From positions 1-48,854 of the forward strand of contig JBATUR010000049.1 of assembly GCA_049671305.1 (NCBI GenBank): a stretch of DNA of 48,854 bases, given 5' to 3'. Every line of letters starts with the position of its first letter. The first letter of the stretch is position 1. The notes beneath the pieces are model-generated. The model saw nothing but the letters and a program-made list of their open reading frames with translations. It was not told where the DNA came from and ran no database searches. This document shows, one piece after another, positions 15,818-24,173 of this stretch. The position numbers were made by a program, and so were the translations under genes. This DNA is from CADCTM01 sp049671305. GTDB taxonomy: Bacteria > Cyanobacteriota > Cyanobacteriia > Cyanobacteriales > Coleofasciculaceae.

Positions 15818-16420
15818 CTATGATTGTGTAATGCTGATGTGTTGAGGCATTGCTTTGATTCGCTCTATCCAAGCTTGTACTGCCGGAAATCTTGCTAAAT
15901 CAAATCCACCTTCATCTGCAACATGAGTATAAGCAAATAACCCTATATCTGCAATAGTATAGCGGTCTGCTACGAAAAAATTATGTGTATTTAAATGATT
16001 TTCCATAATAGTAAGTGCAGCATAACCTGGTGTACGCTTTTGAGATAGCGCTTCTTGATATTCTGCTGCCTTACCTAATAGAGAAATCCAAAATCTAGAA
16101 GTTGCAATAAAAGGCTCGTGACTATATTGTTCAAAAAATAACCATTGCATGATTTGAGCTTGCTGCAATGTATCACAAGGGAAAAATTCGGTACTTTTAC
16201 TAAGATAAAAAAGTATGGCATTTGATTCAAACAAAAACTTTCCTGGTACAATTTCTAGTACAGGAATACGACCATTGGGATTTTTGTTTAAAAATTCTGG
16301 AGTACGAGTTTCTCCTTGCAAAATATTTACTTCTATCCTTTCAAAAGGAATCTTTAATTGTGCGAGTAATAGGCGAACTTTATAACTATTTCCTGAAGGT
16401 AAAAAATCATATAATTTCAT
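15818..16420 (-). CDS. Glutathione S-transferase
   Basis: 200 residues, the normal GST size. N-terminal thioredoxin-like domain about 1-80: MKLYDFLPSGNSYKVRLLLA with Ser/Asn near the position that activates glutathione, then NGRIPVLEI with the cis-Pro, and the FESNAILFYLS glutathione-binding Ser. The C-terminal helical domain spans about 88-195 with VADRYTIADIGLFAYTHVA. It probably detoxifies electrophiles or peroxides in the cytosol. It is divergent from the plus-strand gene region starting at 16585, and it has no functional neighbour. Confidence 0.9.
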   Translation of the reverse strand: MKLYDFLPSGNSYKVRLLLAQLKIPFERIEVNILQGETRTPEFLNKNPNGRIPVLEIVPGKFLFESNAILFYLSKSTEFFPCDTLQQAQIMQWLFFEQYSHEPFIATSRFWISLLGKAAEYQEALSQKRTPGYAALTIMENHLNTHNFFVADRYTIADIGLFAYTHVADEGGFDLARFPAVQAWIERIKAMPQHISITQS

Positions 16421-16584
16421 ATATCTAAATACTCAAATAAATATCAAGTCAGCAATTTTCAATAGTACAGTGATTAACAAAATCACGCTGTTCTAGTTAA
16501 ACTGTACTAGACACGAAAGCCAAATAATCGTATATATCGCTAATCAGCTCAATACTATTCATTTTGAAGTAGGGACTTGCAAGA

Positions 16585-16713
16585 GTGAAAATTCCTTTAG
16601 ATCGAAACTCAGCCCAAGCCGTTTATTTACAAATACGCGATCGCTTTCGCCGTTTAATTGAGAATCGCCAAAAAAACGCTATCTTAGGAAATAGATGCTA
16701 TTGGGGAAATACA
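16585..16713 (+). pseudogene. 5' scrap of a GntR/MocR-type regulator gene fused in frame to the next gene
   Basis: The first 26 codons read MKIPLDRNSAQAVYLQIRDR and on to RFRRLIE. This is the N-terminal start of GntR-type winged-helix regulators, especially the MocR/PLP-aminotransferase class ('IPLDR...PVYLQI.DR...LI'). It breaks off before the helix-turn-helix recognition part and runs into unrelated sequence, in frame with the DUF2358 gene. I read it as the 5' end of a deleted regulator gene. A longer hybrid product starting at 16585 cannot be excluded. Confidence 0.5.
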
Positions 16714-17166
16714 ATGCCAACTTCAAAGAGTTCGAGTGCAAGTGAATATCAACTACAAGTTGTAAAAGCAATAGAAACGCTCAAAAATGACTTACCAACA
16801 TTATTTCAAAAAGATATTTCTTATGATATTTACACCCAAGATATCTATTTTCAAGACCCCGTTAATCGTTTTAAATGGAAGTTTAACTATCGGATTATCT
16901 TTTGGACTTTGCGATTTCATGCTCGGTTATTTTTTACAAAAATCTTTTTTGATGTCCATGAAATAAAGCAGACAGAACCAGATATTATTAAGGTTGATTG
17001 GACAGTGCGTGGAACTTTACGTCTGCCTTGGCAAGCTAATCTCTTTTTCAACGGCAACTCTACCTACAAACTGACAGAAGCAGGCTTAATTTATAACCAC
17101 CTCGATAACTGGGATCGTAAACCAAGTGAAATATTGAAACAATTTTTACCCAAAAAAAATGATTAA
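16714..17166 (+). CDS. DUF2358-family protein
   Basis: 150 residues from the ATG at 16714, which has GGGGA 9-13 bp upstream. The frame is open back to 16585, but the extra 43 residues belong to another protein family. The body matches DUF2358, a SnoaL/NTF2-like domain found in cyanobacteria and plastids: LPTLFQKDISYDIYTQDIYF with the conserved F-x-D-P, then VDWTVRGTLRLPW and LTEAGLIYNHLDNWD near the end. No reaction is known for the family. It converges with the rhomboid gene, 9 bp between stop codons. Confidence 0.8.
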   Translation: MPTSKSSSASEYQLQVVKAIETLKNDLPTLFQKDISYDIYTQDIYFQDPVNRFKWKFNYRIIFWTLRFHARLFFTKIFFDVHEIKQTEPDIIKVDWTVRGTLRLPWQANLFFNGNSTYKLTEAGLIYNHLDNWDRKPSEILKQFLPKKND

Positions 17167-17175
17167 GTATCTGCT

Positions 17176-17811
17176 TCAAAACATTGCCCATACTTTTTTA
17201 AAAAACTCTATAAAATAAGCTGATAATACGCCACCAAGTAAGCCAAACATATGACCTTCCCAGGACATACCAGCACGAATGGGAAAGATTAACCAAAGTG
17301 TTCTGCCATAGATCAAACCAACAATGGCTGTTAATATAATAGCAGCAGCATCTCGGTCAACATAACTGCGTAATAAGAGAAATCCTAAGTAGCCAAAAAT
17401 GATGCCAGAAGCACCAATATGACTTGTATTTGGTTGACCAAATAACCAAGTTGCAAAGCCACCAAATAAGGCGACAAAAACAGTAACTACAAAAAAATTT
17501 GTAATGCCTCCTTGCAACATGATAAACCAACCAAGAATCCCAAAAGGAATCGTATTTCCTAATAAATGATCCCAATCTGAGTGGATAAATGGAGCAAAAA
17601 AAATGCCCACTAATCCAAATAAGACACGGGGGCGAATACCAAAACCATTAAGAGCACCACCACAAACTAACCAATTAATTAAACCGATACTCCAAGCATA
17701 AACAAGATACTCTGCTAAAATTCTTAATTGCTCTCTTAGCTCAGAAGTAACGCCACCTTTTAAAGCAATACTGACGCATAAGACATAAAAAAAAACCTCC
17801 AGTGGCTTCAT
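17176..17811 (-). CDS. Rhomboid-family intramembrane serine protease
   Basis: 211 residues with about six hydrophobic segments. Catalytic features are in place: HLLGN at 82-86, the nucleophile Ser135 in HIGASGIIFG, and the catalytic His187 in WEGHMFGLLGG. Rhomboids cleave transmembrane substrates within the membrane; the substrate is not evident. The ATG at 17811 follows an AGGA motif with short spacing, and length agrees with cyanobacterial homologues. It lies tail to tail with the DUF2358 gene and has no evident operon partner. Confidence 0.9.
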   Translation of the reverse strand: MKPLEVFFYVLCVSIALKGGVTSELREQLRILAEYLVYAWSIGLINWLVCGGALNGFGIRPRVLFGLVGIFFAPFIHSDWDHLLGNTIPFGILGWFIMLQGGITNFFVVTVFVALFGGFATWLFGQPNTSHIGASGIIFGYLGFLLLRSYVDRDAAAIILTAIVGLIYGRTLWLIFPIRAGMSWEGHMFGLLGGVLSAYFIEFFKKVWAMF

Positions 17812-17974
17812 TATTTATCCTGAAAAGTTATAGGCACTATAGTTCAAAGGTAGTGTAACAGGAAAATTCACTACCTGACAAAATGATCAAGCAAGTTTGC
17901 TGCCTTATATTGAAAAAGTTGTTATTTTACTATTGCTATTTAATCAATCGGCAGTGCTTGATTTTCCAGCTTTG

Positions 17975-18011
17975 ATGGCAATAACGAGCTATTTGAACAC
18001 GCTATTGCCAT
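17975..18011 (-). terminator. Hairpin directly after the pentapeptide-repeat gene
   Basis: ATGGCAATA (17975-17983) and TATTGCCAT (18003-18011) form a perfect 9-bp stem with a 19-nt loop, 5 bp after the stop codon. No T-run follows on the minus strand, so it may protect the 3' end rather than terminate on its own. Confidence 0.45.
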
Positions 18012-18015
18012 GCTC

Positions 18016-18900
18016 CTAAATGCATGGCGGTGTTTTTAGATCATCCTGTATGATTTGATACATATGAATCTCACCATTTGGCATCCTTGTTCCACTCAAA
18101 TGAGTGCCCTCAAGATTTACTCCTGTCAAATCTGCTCCTGTTAAATTGGCACCACTAAGATTTGCACAACAGAGATTGGCACCACTCAAGTTTGCACCGC
18201 TTAAATCTGCCCAAATTAAGCAAGAGCCACTTAAATTAATGCCACTCAAATTGGCTCCTTGTAAATTAGCACCGGGAATATTGACTCCACTTAAATTAAT
18301 GCCTGCAAGTATGACATTAGGGGCGAGCAAATAGGCGCCAGCCGCTACCGGGTCAAATTTTTTGGGAAACCGTGTCATATTGTTGTACAAACCTCGTTGC
18401 AAGTTAGCACGATCTAATTTTGCTTCGCTCAAATCTACTTCATACAAACAAGTCCCGCTTAAGTTTGCCTGACTGAGGTTTGCCCCCATCAGATTTGCCC
18501 CCCGCAAATCAGCTCCAATTAAATTAGCCTTACAGAGATTGGCACCATTCAAATCTGCACCCACCAAGGCAGCTATCATCAAAGTAGCGCCACTGAGATC
18601 CCCACCAGTCAGACTGGCGAAACTCAAATTAGCGCCGCTCAAGTTTGCACCATTCAAATCTGTGCCACTTAAATCTGCACCTCGGAGGTTTACCCCTTCT
18701 AGCTCTGCTTCCCGTAAATCAGCACCTCCCAAGGCAGCTAGGCTCAAGTCGGCTTGCAATAAATTGGCTTTGCTCAAGTTTGCCTGGGTAAGATCTGCCT
18801 CTCTCAAGTTAGCAGACTGCAGCGATGCACCACTCAACTTTGCCAGAAAAAAGTCTCTTTCTCCTGCAGCATATTTCTGTAATAGTTCATCAGGGTTCAT
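18016..18900 (-). CDS. Pentapeptide-repeat protein
   Basis: 294 residues from the ATG at 18900 (MNPDELLQKYAAGERDF, the usual family opening, with AGAGG just upstream). The frame opens ten codons further up. Nearly all of the protein is A(D/N)Lxx pentapeptides, which build a right-handed square beta-helix. The helix is interrupted once at about 180-215 by a non-repeat stretch (MTRFPKKFDPVAAGAYLL) that recurs in cyanobacterial members, and ends with a short tail (IHMYQIIQDDL). No signal peptide, so probably cytosolic. The function of such proteins is mostly unknown. Confidence 0.92.
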   Translation of the reverse strand: MNPDELLQKYAAGERDFFLAKLSGASLQSANLREADLTQANLSKANLLQADLSLAALGGADLREAELEGVNLRGADLSGTDLNGANLSGANLSFASLTGGDLSGATLMIAALVGADLNGANLCKANLIGADLRGANLMGANLSQANLSGTCLYEVDLSEAKLDRANLQRGLYNNMTRFPKKFDPVAAGAYLLAPNVILAGINLSGVNIPGANLQGANLSGINLSGSCLIWADLSGANLSGANLCCANLSGANLTGADLTGVNLEGTHLSGTRMPNGEIHMYQIIQDDLKTPPCI

Positions 18901-19144
18901 GTCTGCACCTCTGTTGCTTGTTTTCAGCAACTGTTAAACAGATCTGTAGACGATTGGAATGTAACCTGATGCACCCTTGCACTCCACCTTTGCCAAAAAA
19001 GCAAGATTGAAGCTCAATCTCAATATAATAATTCAGTTTTTTTCCATTTAGCTAGTTGATTTTGTTTCCGTAGCTAAATAGGCTTAGTCATAGAAGATTT
19101 GATCTGCTATAAGTCACAGATTTAATTTGCTAATAATTAAAGAA

Positions 19145-19179
19145 ATATTCCCACCAATTTGATTAATTGATGGGAATAT
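19145..19179 (-). terminator. Terminator after the hemerythrin gene
   Basis: A 15-bp stem with one G-T wobble (19145-19159 with 19165-19179) and a 5-nt loop, 39 bp after the hemerythrin stop. On the minus strand it is followed by TTCTTTAATTATT. This fits a rho-independent terminator. Confidence 0.8.
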
Positions 19180-19217
19180 AGAAAGTTAACTAACTGTAAG
19201 CGTTGCCTTCTATTGAA

Positions 19218-20255
19218 TTACTTCATAGAATCTGCCATTTCTTGTTGCAAGCGGCTTTTTGCTTCCTTAAAACGGGTAGCCATTTGCTGTTCTTGTTCGC
19301 GAGTGCAATTGCTGCCAATTGCGGAGAACATGGTGCTTTCTTCTTGACGAATGTGATCGCCAACTACGTCCATTAACTGCTTGACTTTATCTTTAAACTG
19401 TGATGAAGAAGGACTTAATGCTTTAATTTCATCAAGCATCCGCTTCATTTCTGCTTGCTCATCGAACAGTTCTTGAGTGTCACCTTCCCCATAAAAAGGA
19501 CGAACACTTGGATAAACAACTTCTTCTTCAGCAACAGAATGAGCTAGCAAATCTTTATAAAGTTGACCGAAGTATTCTTGAATTTTTTGAGGGTCGTTAG
19601 AACCACCAATTTGTGTAAATAAGGTGTTAGCTTTGGCATGATCCATGCGGATAATATCACGGATGCTCATCTCGTCATCGCTGCGAGTAACAGCACTACC
19701 AACAACACCACTTATTGCTGCCATAGCGTCTTGAACACGACCCCATAGCCCTTGATCTGGCTCTTGTCCAGTTAGTTCACGAGTGCCAAGAATTTCTAGA
19801 ATTCCTTTTAGTTGTTCTTGGTGAGCACGGTTATCGAAGTTAACAGCATTCAAAGGAGCAATTGCCGCCATTACATCAGCACCAACAACTTGAGCTGCTT
19901 TGTGGATCAGCAGTCCAGACATGGTTTGTTGATGTTTGAGTAATTCATGTTGAAAGACTTTTTCATATATAGATAGTTCAGAACCTTTCATTAGTTTCTG
20001 AAGCTCTTCAACCATCTTTGTGACGTTTTCTTTTGGTTCACTTTGCACACCATATTGAACAATTACAGTGTCTAGAACGCCCATATTTTTTTTGTCGTCT
20101 TCCAAGAAATCCCGCAGACGCTTAACAATTTCTTCGTCAGGAATTGCACTAATGAACATTTGCTCGTTAGCAATGATTAGCTCTTGAATAGCTTTGATAT
20201 CGGCTAATTTTTGACCAATAGCAAGGCGTTTTGTATCGTCTAGTGTTACTACCAT
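19218..20255 (-). CDS. Hemerythrin HHE-domain protein with N-terminal helical-bundle domain
   Basis: 345 residues in two helical halves. The C-terminal half (about 198-330) is a hemerythrin HHE domain with the expected iron ligands: MDHAKANTLF, LLAHSVAEEEVVYPSV, and VGDHIRQEESTMF. Such domains carry a di-iron centre and respond to oxygen, NO or peroxide, or store iron. The N-terminal half (about 1-165) looks like a second four-helix bundle, with HELLKHQQTMSGLLIHKAAQ reminiscent of ferritin-like stress proteins; this part is less certain. No signal peptide. It stands alone, bracketed by strong hairpins at 19145-19179 and 20573-20619. Confidence 0.85.
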   Translation of the reverse strand: MVVTLDDTKRLAIGQKLADIKAIQELIIANEQMFISAIPDEEIVKRLRDFLEDDKKNMGVLDTVIVQYGVQSEPKENVTKMVEELQKLMKGSELSIYEKVFQHELLKHQQTMSGLLIHKAAQVVGADVMAAIAPLNAVNFDNRAHQEQLKGILEILGTRELTGQEPDQGLWGRVQDAMAAISGVVGSAVTRSDDEMSIRDIIRMDHAKANTLFTQIGGSNDPQKIQEYFGQLYKDLLAHSVAEEEVVYPSVRPFYGEGDTQELFDEQAEMKRMLDEIKALSPSSSQFKDKVKQLMDVVGDHIRQEESTMFSAIGSNCTREQEQQMATRFKEAKSRLQQEMADSMK

Positions 20256-20572
20256 TTTTAGTGTTCTCTTTAAGGATCTTCATGTATCTCAACTATTTAT
20301 AGTTTGTCACTGCCATTAAGATGATCCATCCATCTCTTGACGGATTACTATTAAACCTGACCAACTCAGTGTAAATGGCAGAAACTATAATGTTTGTGCG
20401 AGTTTTTGTTAAATAGTTGTGCTTTTGTCAATTAACTCTTTAGATAGATGAATTATTTAAATATTTGTTTAAATTGATTAAAGTAAATCTTATTAATTAG
20501 CTAAATTTATCAGTGTTTTGAGGAAAGATTTTTAGACCATCTTAAGCAGCTACAAAAAGTTTCTCATGAAAA
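20256..20572. other. Non-coding spacer upstream of the hemerythrin gene
   Basis: No open frame of note. AT-rich with scattered TTAAT motifs. It must contain the hemerythrin promoter, but no clear box was identified. Confidence 0.4.
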
Positions 20573-20619
20573 GTGGACTAATCTTCAACTTCATCTAAGA
20601 TGAATTAAGATTAGTCCAC
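20573..20619 (-). terminator. Long terminator-like hairpin after the first DUF2993 gene
   Basis: GTGGACTAATCTT (20573-20585) pairs perfectly with AAGATTAGTCCAC (20607-20619). An inner TTCATCT/AGATGAA (20590-20596 and 20598-20604) continues the stem past a small asymmetric internal loop. It starts about 67 bp after the gene's stop, followed on the minus strand by TTTTC. Likely a terminator; its length would also suit a stable small RNA end. Confidence 0.75.
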
Positions 20620-20685
20620 ATTAGGAAACACGAGTTAGATAGTCGCGCCTCAGTCAATAATTTAGAGATATTTTAGTTGTCAAGT

Positions 20686-21438
20686 TTAGCCTCCGCTATC
20701 AAGGTTGGGCAGTTGTCGGACGTAAGCTTCTGTATGAAGAGTCAAATTTCCTGCTTGCACCTCTAGATGTTTAACAAGGAGTGCCATGCCTTCGAGTTCG
20801 ATATAGGGAGAGTTTAATAATTGTTTGGCTTTTTGTAACAATGCTAGTGCAAATTCCAAAGTAACTCCTTCACCTTCAGCGCAGTGAAATGCCTCTAATA
20901 ACAAAGGTTGAGAAGGAGTTGGCAAACAAACTATAGCCATAAAGTTAAGAGAACGACTAATAGTATTTTCTTGTATGAGAATAGTTCCCTTGAAGGTCAT
21001 TTTGTTATTAGTTACTAGAAAGACCTCTAACTTTTGCGGTTCTAAAGTAACCGTTTGACCTTCAACAATAATCTGAAGATTGGGATAATTGTTACGAATA
21101 TAATCTGAGTTTAAAGCCTGATTTAAATCTTGTTCATTTATCACAAACCGCGCCGTTGCATCAACAGGTTTATTTAACTTGAGCTGACCAAATAATGCAC
21201 TCAGAGGATTAATATCAACCTGTTCAGTCTGCAGTTGCATCTCCTGCACTCGGATATCTTTCTGTATCACCAAACCTTGACCGTCAAGGGATATTGAATC
21301 GGCTTTTCCTTGAACTATCTTAGAGAGATTAGATTTGACATCGACATCTAGGTTTTCGACTTCATCTAACTGTGTTGAAATTGTCATGGCGGCTGCTTCA
21401 GAAAGCGCCTGCTCTTCCAAATTTGGCTGATCTGGCAT
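20686..21438 (-). CDS. DUF2993 (LmeA-like) protein, first paralogue
   Basis: 250 residues. DUF2993 proteins include the mycobacterial LmeA, a phospholipid-binding envelope protein. Typical segments are LEEQALSEAAAMTISTQLDE, SISLDGQGLVIQKDI and VDINPLSALFGQLKLNKP, with the C-terminal LVKHLEVQAGNLTLHTEAYV. No signal peptide is visible, so it may act on the cytosolic face of a membrane. It is the paralogue of the gene at 22523-23260, which runs the opposite way; a DUF1003 membrane gene lies between them. Confidence 0.85.
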   Translation of the reverse strand: MPDQPNLEEQALSEAAAMTISTQLDEVENLDVDVKSNLSKIVQGKADSISLDGQGLVIQKDIRVQEMQLQTEQVDINPLSALFGQLKLNKPVDATARFVINEQDLNQALNSDYIRNNYPNLQIIVEGQTVTLEPQKLEVFLVTNNKMTFKGTILIQENTISRSLNFMAIVCLPTPSQPLLLEAFHCAEGEGVTLEFALALLQKAKQLLNSPYIELEGMALLVKHLEVQAGNLTLHTEAYVRQLPNLDSGG

Positions 21439-21799
21439 GGCAATGCTAGTCTCCGATTAGGCTATAATTCAACTACTTTAAATGCTTATCCCTAAACGAT
21501 GAATCGGTAATTTGGACTAAGCACATTGATAGATAAACTTTAGGAGTATTTAATTGTGAATAAGGTGAATTATAACCTAGACATACGGTAGGAAAATCGG
21601 TATTTATGCTTACAATACTTACTCAAGACTAAATTTTTCTATCCAAAGATAGATGTTATTTTTAGTGCAAGTATTCCTTAGTAGCCTTATATTATTTGCG
21701 TAAAAATTCTATTAATTAATACTATCGGCAACTGCAAAAACAACAAAAGTTATCAAGTTACAAAATCCCAAAAGTCACCATAACCACACAAAGAAAATA
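21439..21799. other. Divergent promoter spacer between a DUF2993 gene and the DUF1003 gene
   Basis: 361 bp, AT-rich, with no open frame or strong repeat. It should hold promoters in both directions, which I cannot place. Confidence 0.4.
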
Positions 21800-22378
21800 A
21801 TGTCTAAAAAGAAAGTTATTCTTCCCACCGCACCTTTACCAGACCCCATAGGTCAAAATATTGAGGCAATTATTGCCTTGCAAGCTAAATCTGAAAAGAA
21901 TTTATCTGTAACGCAACGAGTAGTTGAAAAAATCACTGCTTTTTTGGGTCGTCCACTTTTTTTGTATAGCATTCTGTTGGGAGTAACTCTCTGGGTGGTT
22001 GTTAATATTTTGCCACCAGATACGGGTATTCCACACTTTGACCCAGCACCCTTTGAGTGGTTGGATCATGTCCTTGGTCTTGCTTCTTTACTGATGGCAA
22101 GTGGTATATTAATTAGCCAGAAACGCCAAGAAAAATTAGCCGAACAGCGATCGCAATTATCGTTACAACTAAACTTACTTTCTGAGCAAAAAATTGCTAA
22201 GTTAATTGCTTTAGTCGAGGAATTGCGCGAAGATATACCAATGATTAAAAAGCGCTATGATCCGGAGGTAGAGGTGATGATGCAAGCGGCTGATCCTCAT
22301 GTGGTTATTGAGGCGTTGGAAAAGAAATTAGAGCAAGATTTAGTGCAGCTAAAACAACAAGAATTATCTGATTATTGA
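21800..22378 (+). CDS. DUF1003-family membrane protein
   Basis: 192 residues. Two hydrophobic helices (about 52-72 and 87-107) enclose the DUF1003 pattern: GRPLFLYSILLGVTLWVVVN, then FDPAPFEWLDHVLGLASLLM and the downstream ILISQKRQEKLAEQRSQLSLQ. The C-terminal 80 residues are charged and helical, probably cytosolic and coiled-coil. The family has no known biochemical role. It lies between two DUF2993 genes and 144 bp before the second, so the two may be co-transcribed. Confidence 0.88.
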   Translation: MSKKKVILPTAPLPDPIGQNIEAIIALQAKSEKNLSVTQRVVEKITAFLGRPLFLYSILLGVTLWVVVNILPPDTGIPHFDPAPFEWLDHVLGLASLLMASGILISQKRQEKLAEQRSQLSLQLNLLSEQKIAKLIALVEELREDIPMIKKRYDPEVEVMMQAADPHVVIEALEKKLEQDLVQLKQQELSDY

Positions 22379-22522
22379 CAATTAATTGCCAAATTTCATT
22401 GAGAAATAAATAGCAACTAAAGACTAATGCTTAGAGACGGTGTGTTTATGCCATAAGAGAGATTTATTAGGAAATAATATCCCTTAACTTTTGTTAAGAA
22501 CACTTCAAAGGAAATCAAGTAC

Positions 22523-23260
22523 GTGTTGGAAGATAAAGGCGACTTAGGCGAACAAGCACTCTCCAAAGCTGCAGAAGTAGCAATGACGACGCAGCTAGAC
22601 GAAGCAGAAAAACTAGAAGTCAATATTCGCACTGACCCCTTTAAGCTTGTTCAAGGGCAGCTAGACTCGGTAAAGATTGAAGGTGAAGGTTTAGTTATGA
22701 AAAAAGACCTGCGCGCTGAAGAAGTGCAGGTACAAACTAATGACATTGCCATCAACCCTTTAACTGCAGCTTTTGGCAAGATTGAACTTACTCGCCCGAC
22801 AGAAGCAGAGGCTCAAGTTGTACTTACTGAACAAGATTTAGAACGAGCTTTTAATTCTGATTTTATTCGTAGCAAGTTGCAAAATTTAGAGGTCAATATT
22901 GAAGGCAAACCGACCAAAATTGATACAAGTAAAATCGAATTTCGTCTACCAAGTGAAAGTAAAATAGCCTTCAATGCAGAGATAGTTATTCAAGAAACAG
23001 GCGAAACCAAACAAGTCGCTTTTACTGCTGTGCCTCGCATGAATGCTGGTCAACGCATATTGCTAGAAGACATCCAATATGCTGAAGGAGCAGAAGACTC
23101 ACCTTTGACAGCAGCATTGTTAGAAAGTGCTAAAGAACTGTTAGATTTAAGCAACTTTGAATTACCCGGAATGTCACTTCGTCTCAAAAATTTGGAAGTA
23201 CAAACAGGCAAATTGATACTCCAAGGACAGGCTTATGTAGAGAAATTTCCTGAAGCTTAG
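22523..23260 (+). CDS. DUF2993 (LmeA-like) protein, second paralogue
   Basis: 245 residues starting at GTG 22523, preceded by GGAAA; TTG at 22526 is the alternative. It shares clear segments with the 20686-21438 product: LGEQALSKAAEVAMTTQLDE, GEGLVMKKDLRAEEVQVQT, AINPLTAAFGKIELTRP, LEVQTGKLILQGQAYV. An old duplication followed by inversion of one copy is the simplest explanation. Known family members bind lipids; function here is unknown. Confidence 0.85.
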   Translation: MLEDKGDLGEQALSKAAEVAMTTQLDEAEKLEVNIRTDPFKLVQGQLDSVKIEGEGLVMKKDLRAEEVQVQTNDIAINPLTAAFGKIELTRPTEAEAQVVLTEQDLERAFNSDFIRSKLQNLEVNIEGKPTKIDTSKIEFRLPSESKIAFNAEIVIQETGETKQVAFTAVPRMNAGQRILLEDIQYAEGAEDSPLTAALLESAKELLDLSNFELPGMSLRLKNLEVQTGKLILQGQAYVEKFPEA

Positions 23261-23532
23261 AGGTAGAAGACTATCTATAAAAAGCATAAGCTTTAGCAGC
23301 TTCTACCGTGAGGCAGATTTACTTGTTCTACCTAATCGTTAAAGTATGTCCATAGTGAGGCAACCAACAATTTTATTTGTCCTCAAACTGACATCTAGAC
23401 TTGACTAAATGACTCAAGTTAAGGTCATTTTGTATGGATATTTTGCTGGCGAAATGTATGTGATTGCCAATGTTGGCAGCAAAAAATATAGAAAACCTGC
23501 CCCAAAATTAGAGGAATTAAACACAGAAGATT

Positions 23533-24048
23533 ATGACACAAACACCAGATATTCCACCAGTAATTGAAAGTGACGAACGTGATTACCGTGATAGTGGCGT
23601 ACCAAGCACAGTAGCGATCGCAGGACACCCACTACACCCCCCCTTAGTTACTTTTCCCATTGCTTCTTTAGTTTTAGCCGCAGGTAGTGATCTCGGCTAT
23701 TGGTTGACTAGTGATTTGTTTTGGGCGAAGGCTTCCTTTTGGCTACTTGGTGTGGGCTTGTTGTCCGGACTAGCTGCTGCTGTGGTGGGTATGTCGGACT
23801 TTCTAAAAATTGGTCGGGTTCGCAAACATACAGCGGGTTGGGCACATATGTATATTAATGTCACCTCGTTGGTATTGACGCTAATTAATTTTTTACTGCG
23901 TTTTGGCAATCGCACCGAGAATATTGTCTATACAGGGTTGCTTATTTCCGTCGTTGTGGCAACGCTGCTCGGCATTGGTGGTTGGTTTGGTGGAGAATTA
24001 ATTTATCGTCACAAAATTGCTGTAATTGGTTATGGCGATCGCGAATAA
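23533..24048 (+). CDS. DUF2231-family membrane protein
   Basis: 171 residues with four hydrophobic helices and the DUF2231 hallmark GHPLHPPLVTFPIASLVLA, whose His residues resemble heme or metal ligands, though no ligand is proven. Other helices: FWLLGVGLLSGLAAAVVGMS, INVTSLVLTLINFLLRF and GLLISVVVATLLGIGGWFGG. The family is thought to reside in the cytoplasmic or thylakoid membrane. A strong terminator follows 20 bp after the stop. Confidence 0.88.
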   Translation: MTQTPDIPPVIESDERDYRDSGVPSTVAIAGHPLHPPLVTFPIASLVLAAGSDLGYWLTSDLFWAKASFWLLGVGLLSGLAAAVVGMSDFLKIGRVRKHTAGWAHMYINVTSLVLTLINFLLRFGNRTENIVYTGLLISVVVATLLGIGGWFGGELIYRHKIAVIGYGDRE

Positions 24049-24068
24049 CTAAATAAAATCCCTTTTAC

Positions 24069-24110
24069 AAGCTCCCCAACTTCACAGAAGAAGTCGGGGA
24101 GCTTTCGTTT
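24069..24110 (+). terminator. Terminator after the DUF2231 gene
   Basis: AAGCTCCCCAACTTC (24069-24083) pairs with GAAGTCGGGGAGCTT (24090-24104) with a single mismatch and a 6-nt loop, then TCGTTT. The stem contains the GAAGTCGGGG block that recurs in the tandem repeat at 43921-44215, so it may belong to a dispersed repeat family. Confidence 0.8.
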
Positions 24111-24173
24111 GCCTAAGTTCCAGAAAAGAGAAGTTAGAATGCGATTACTACATTTCTTTTGAGAACTACCCTT

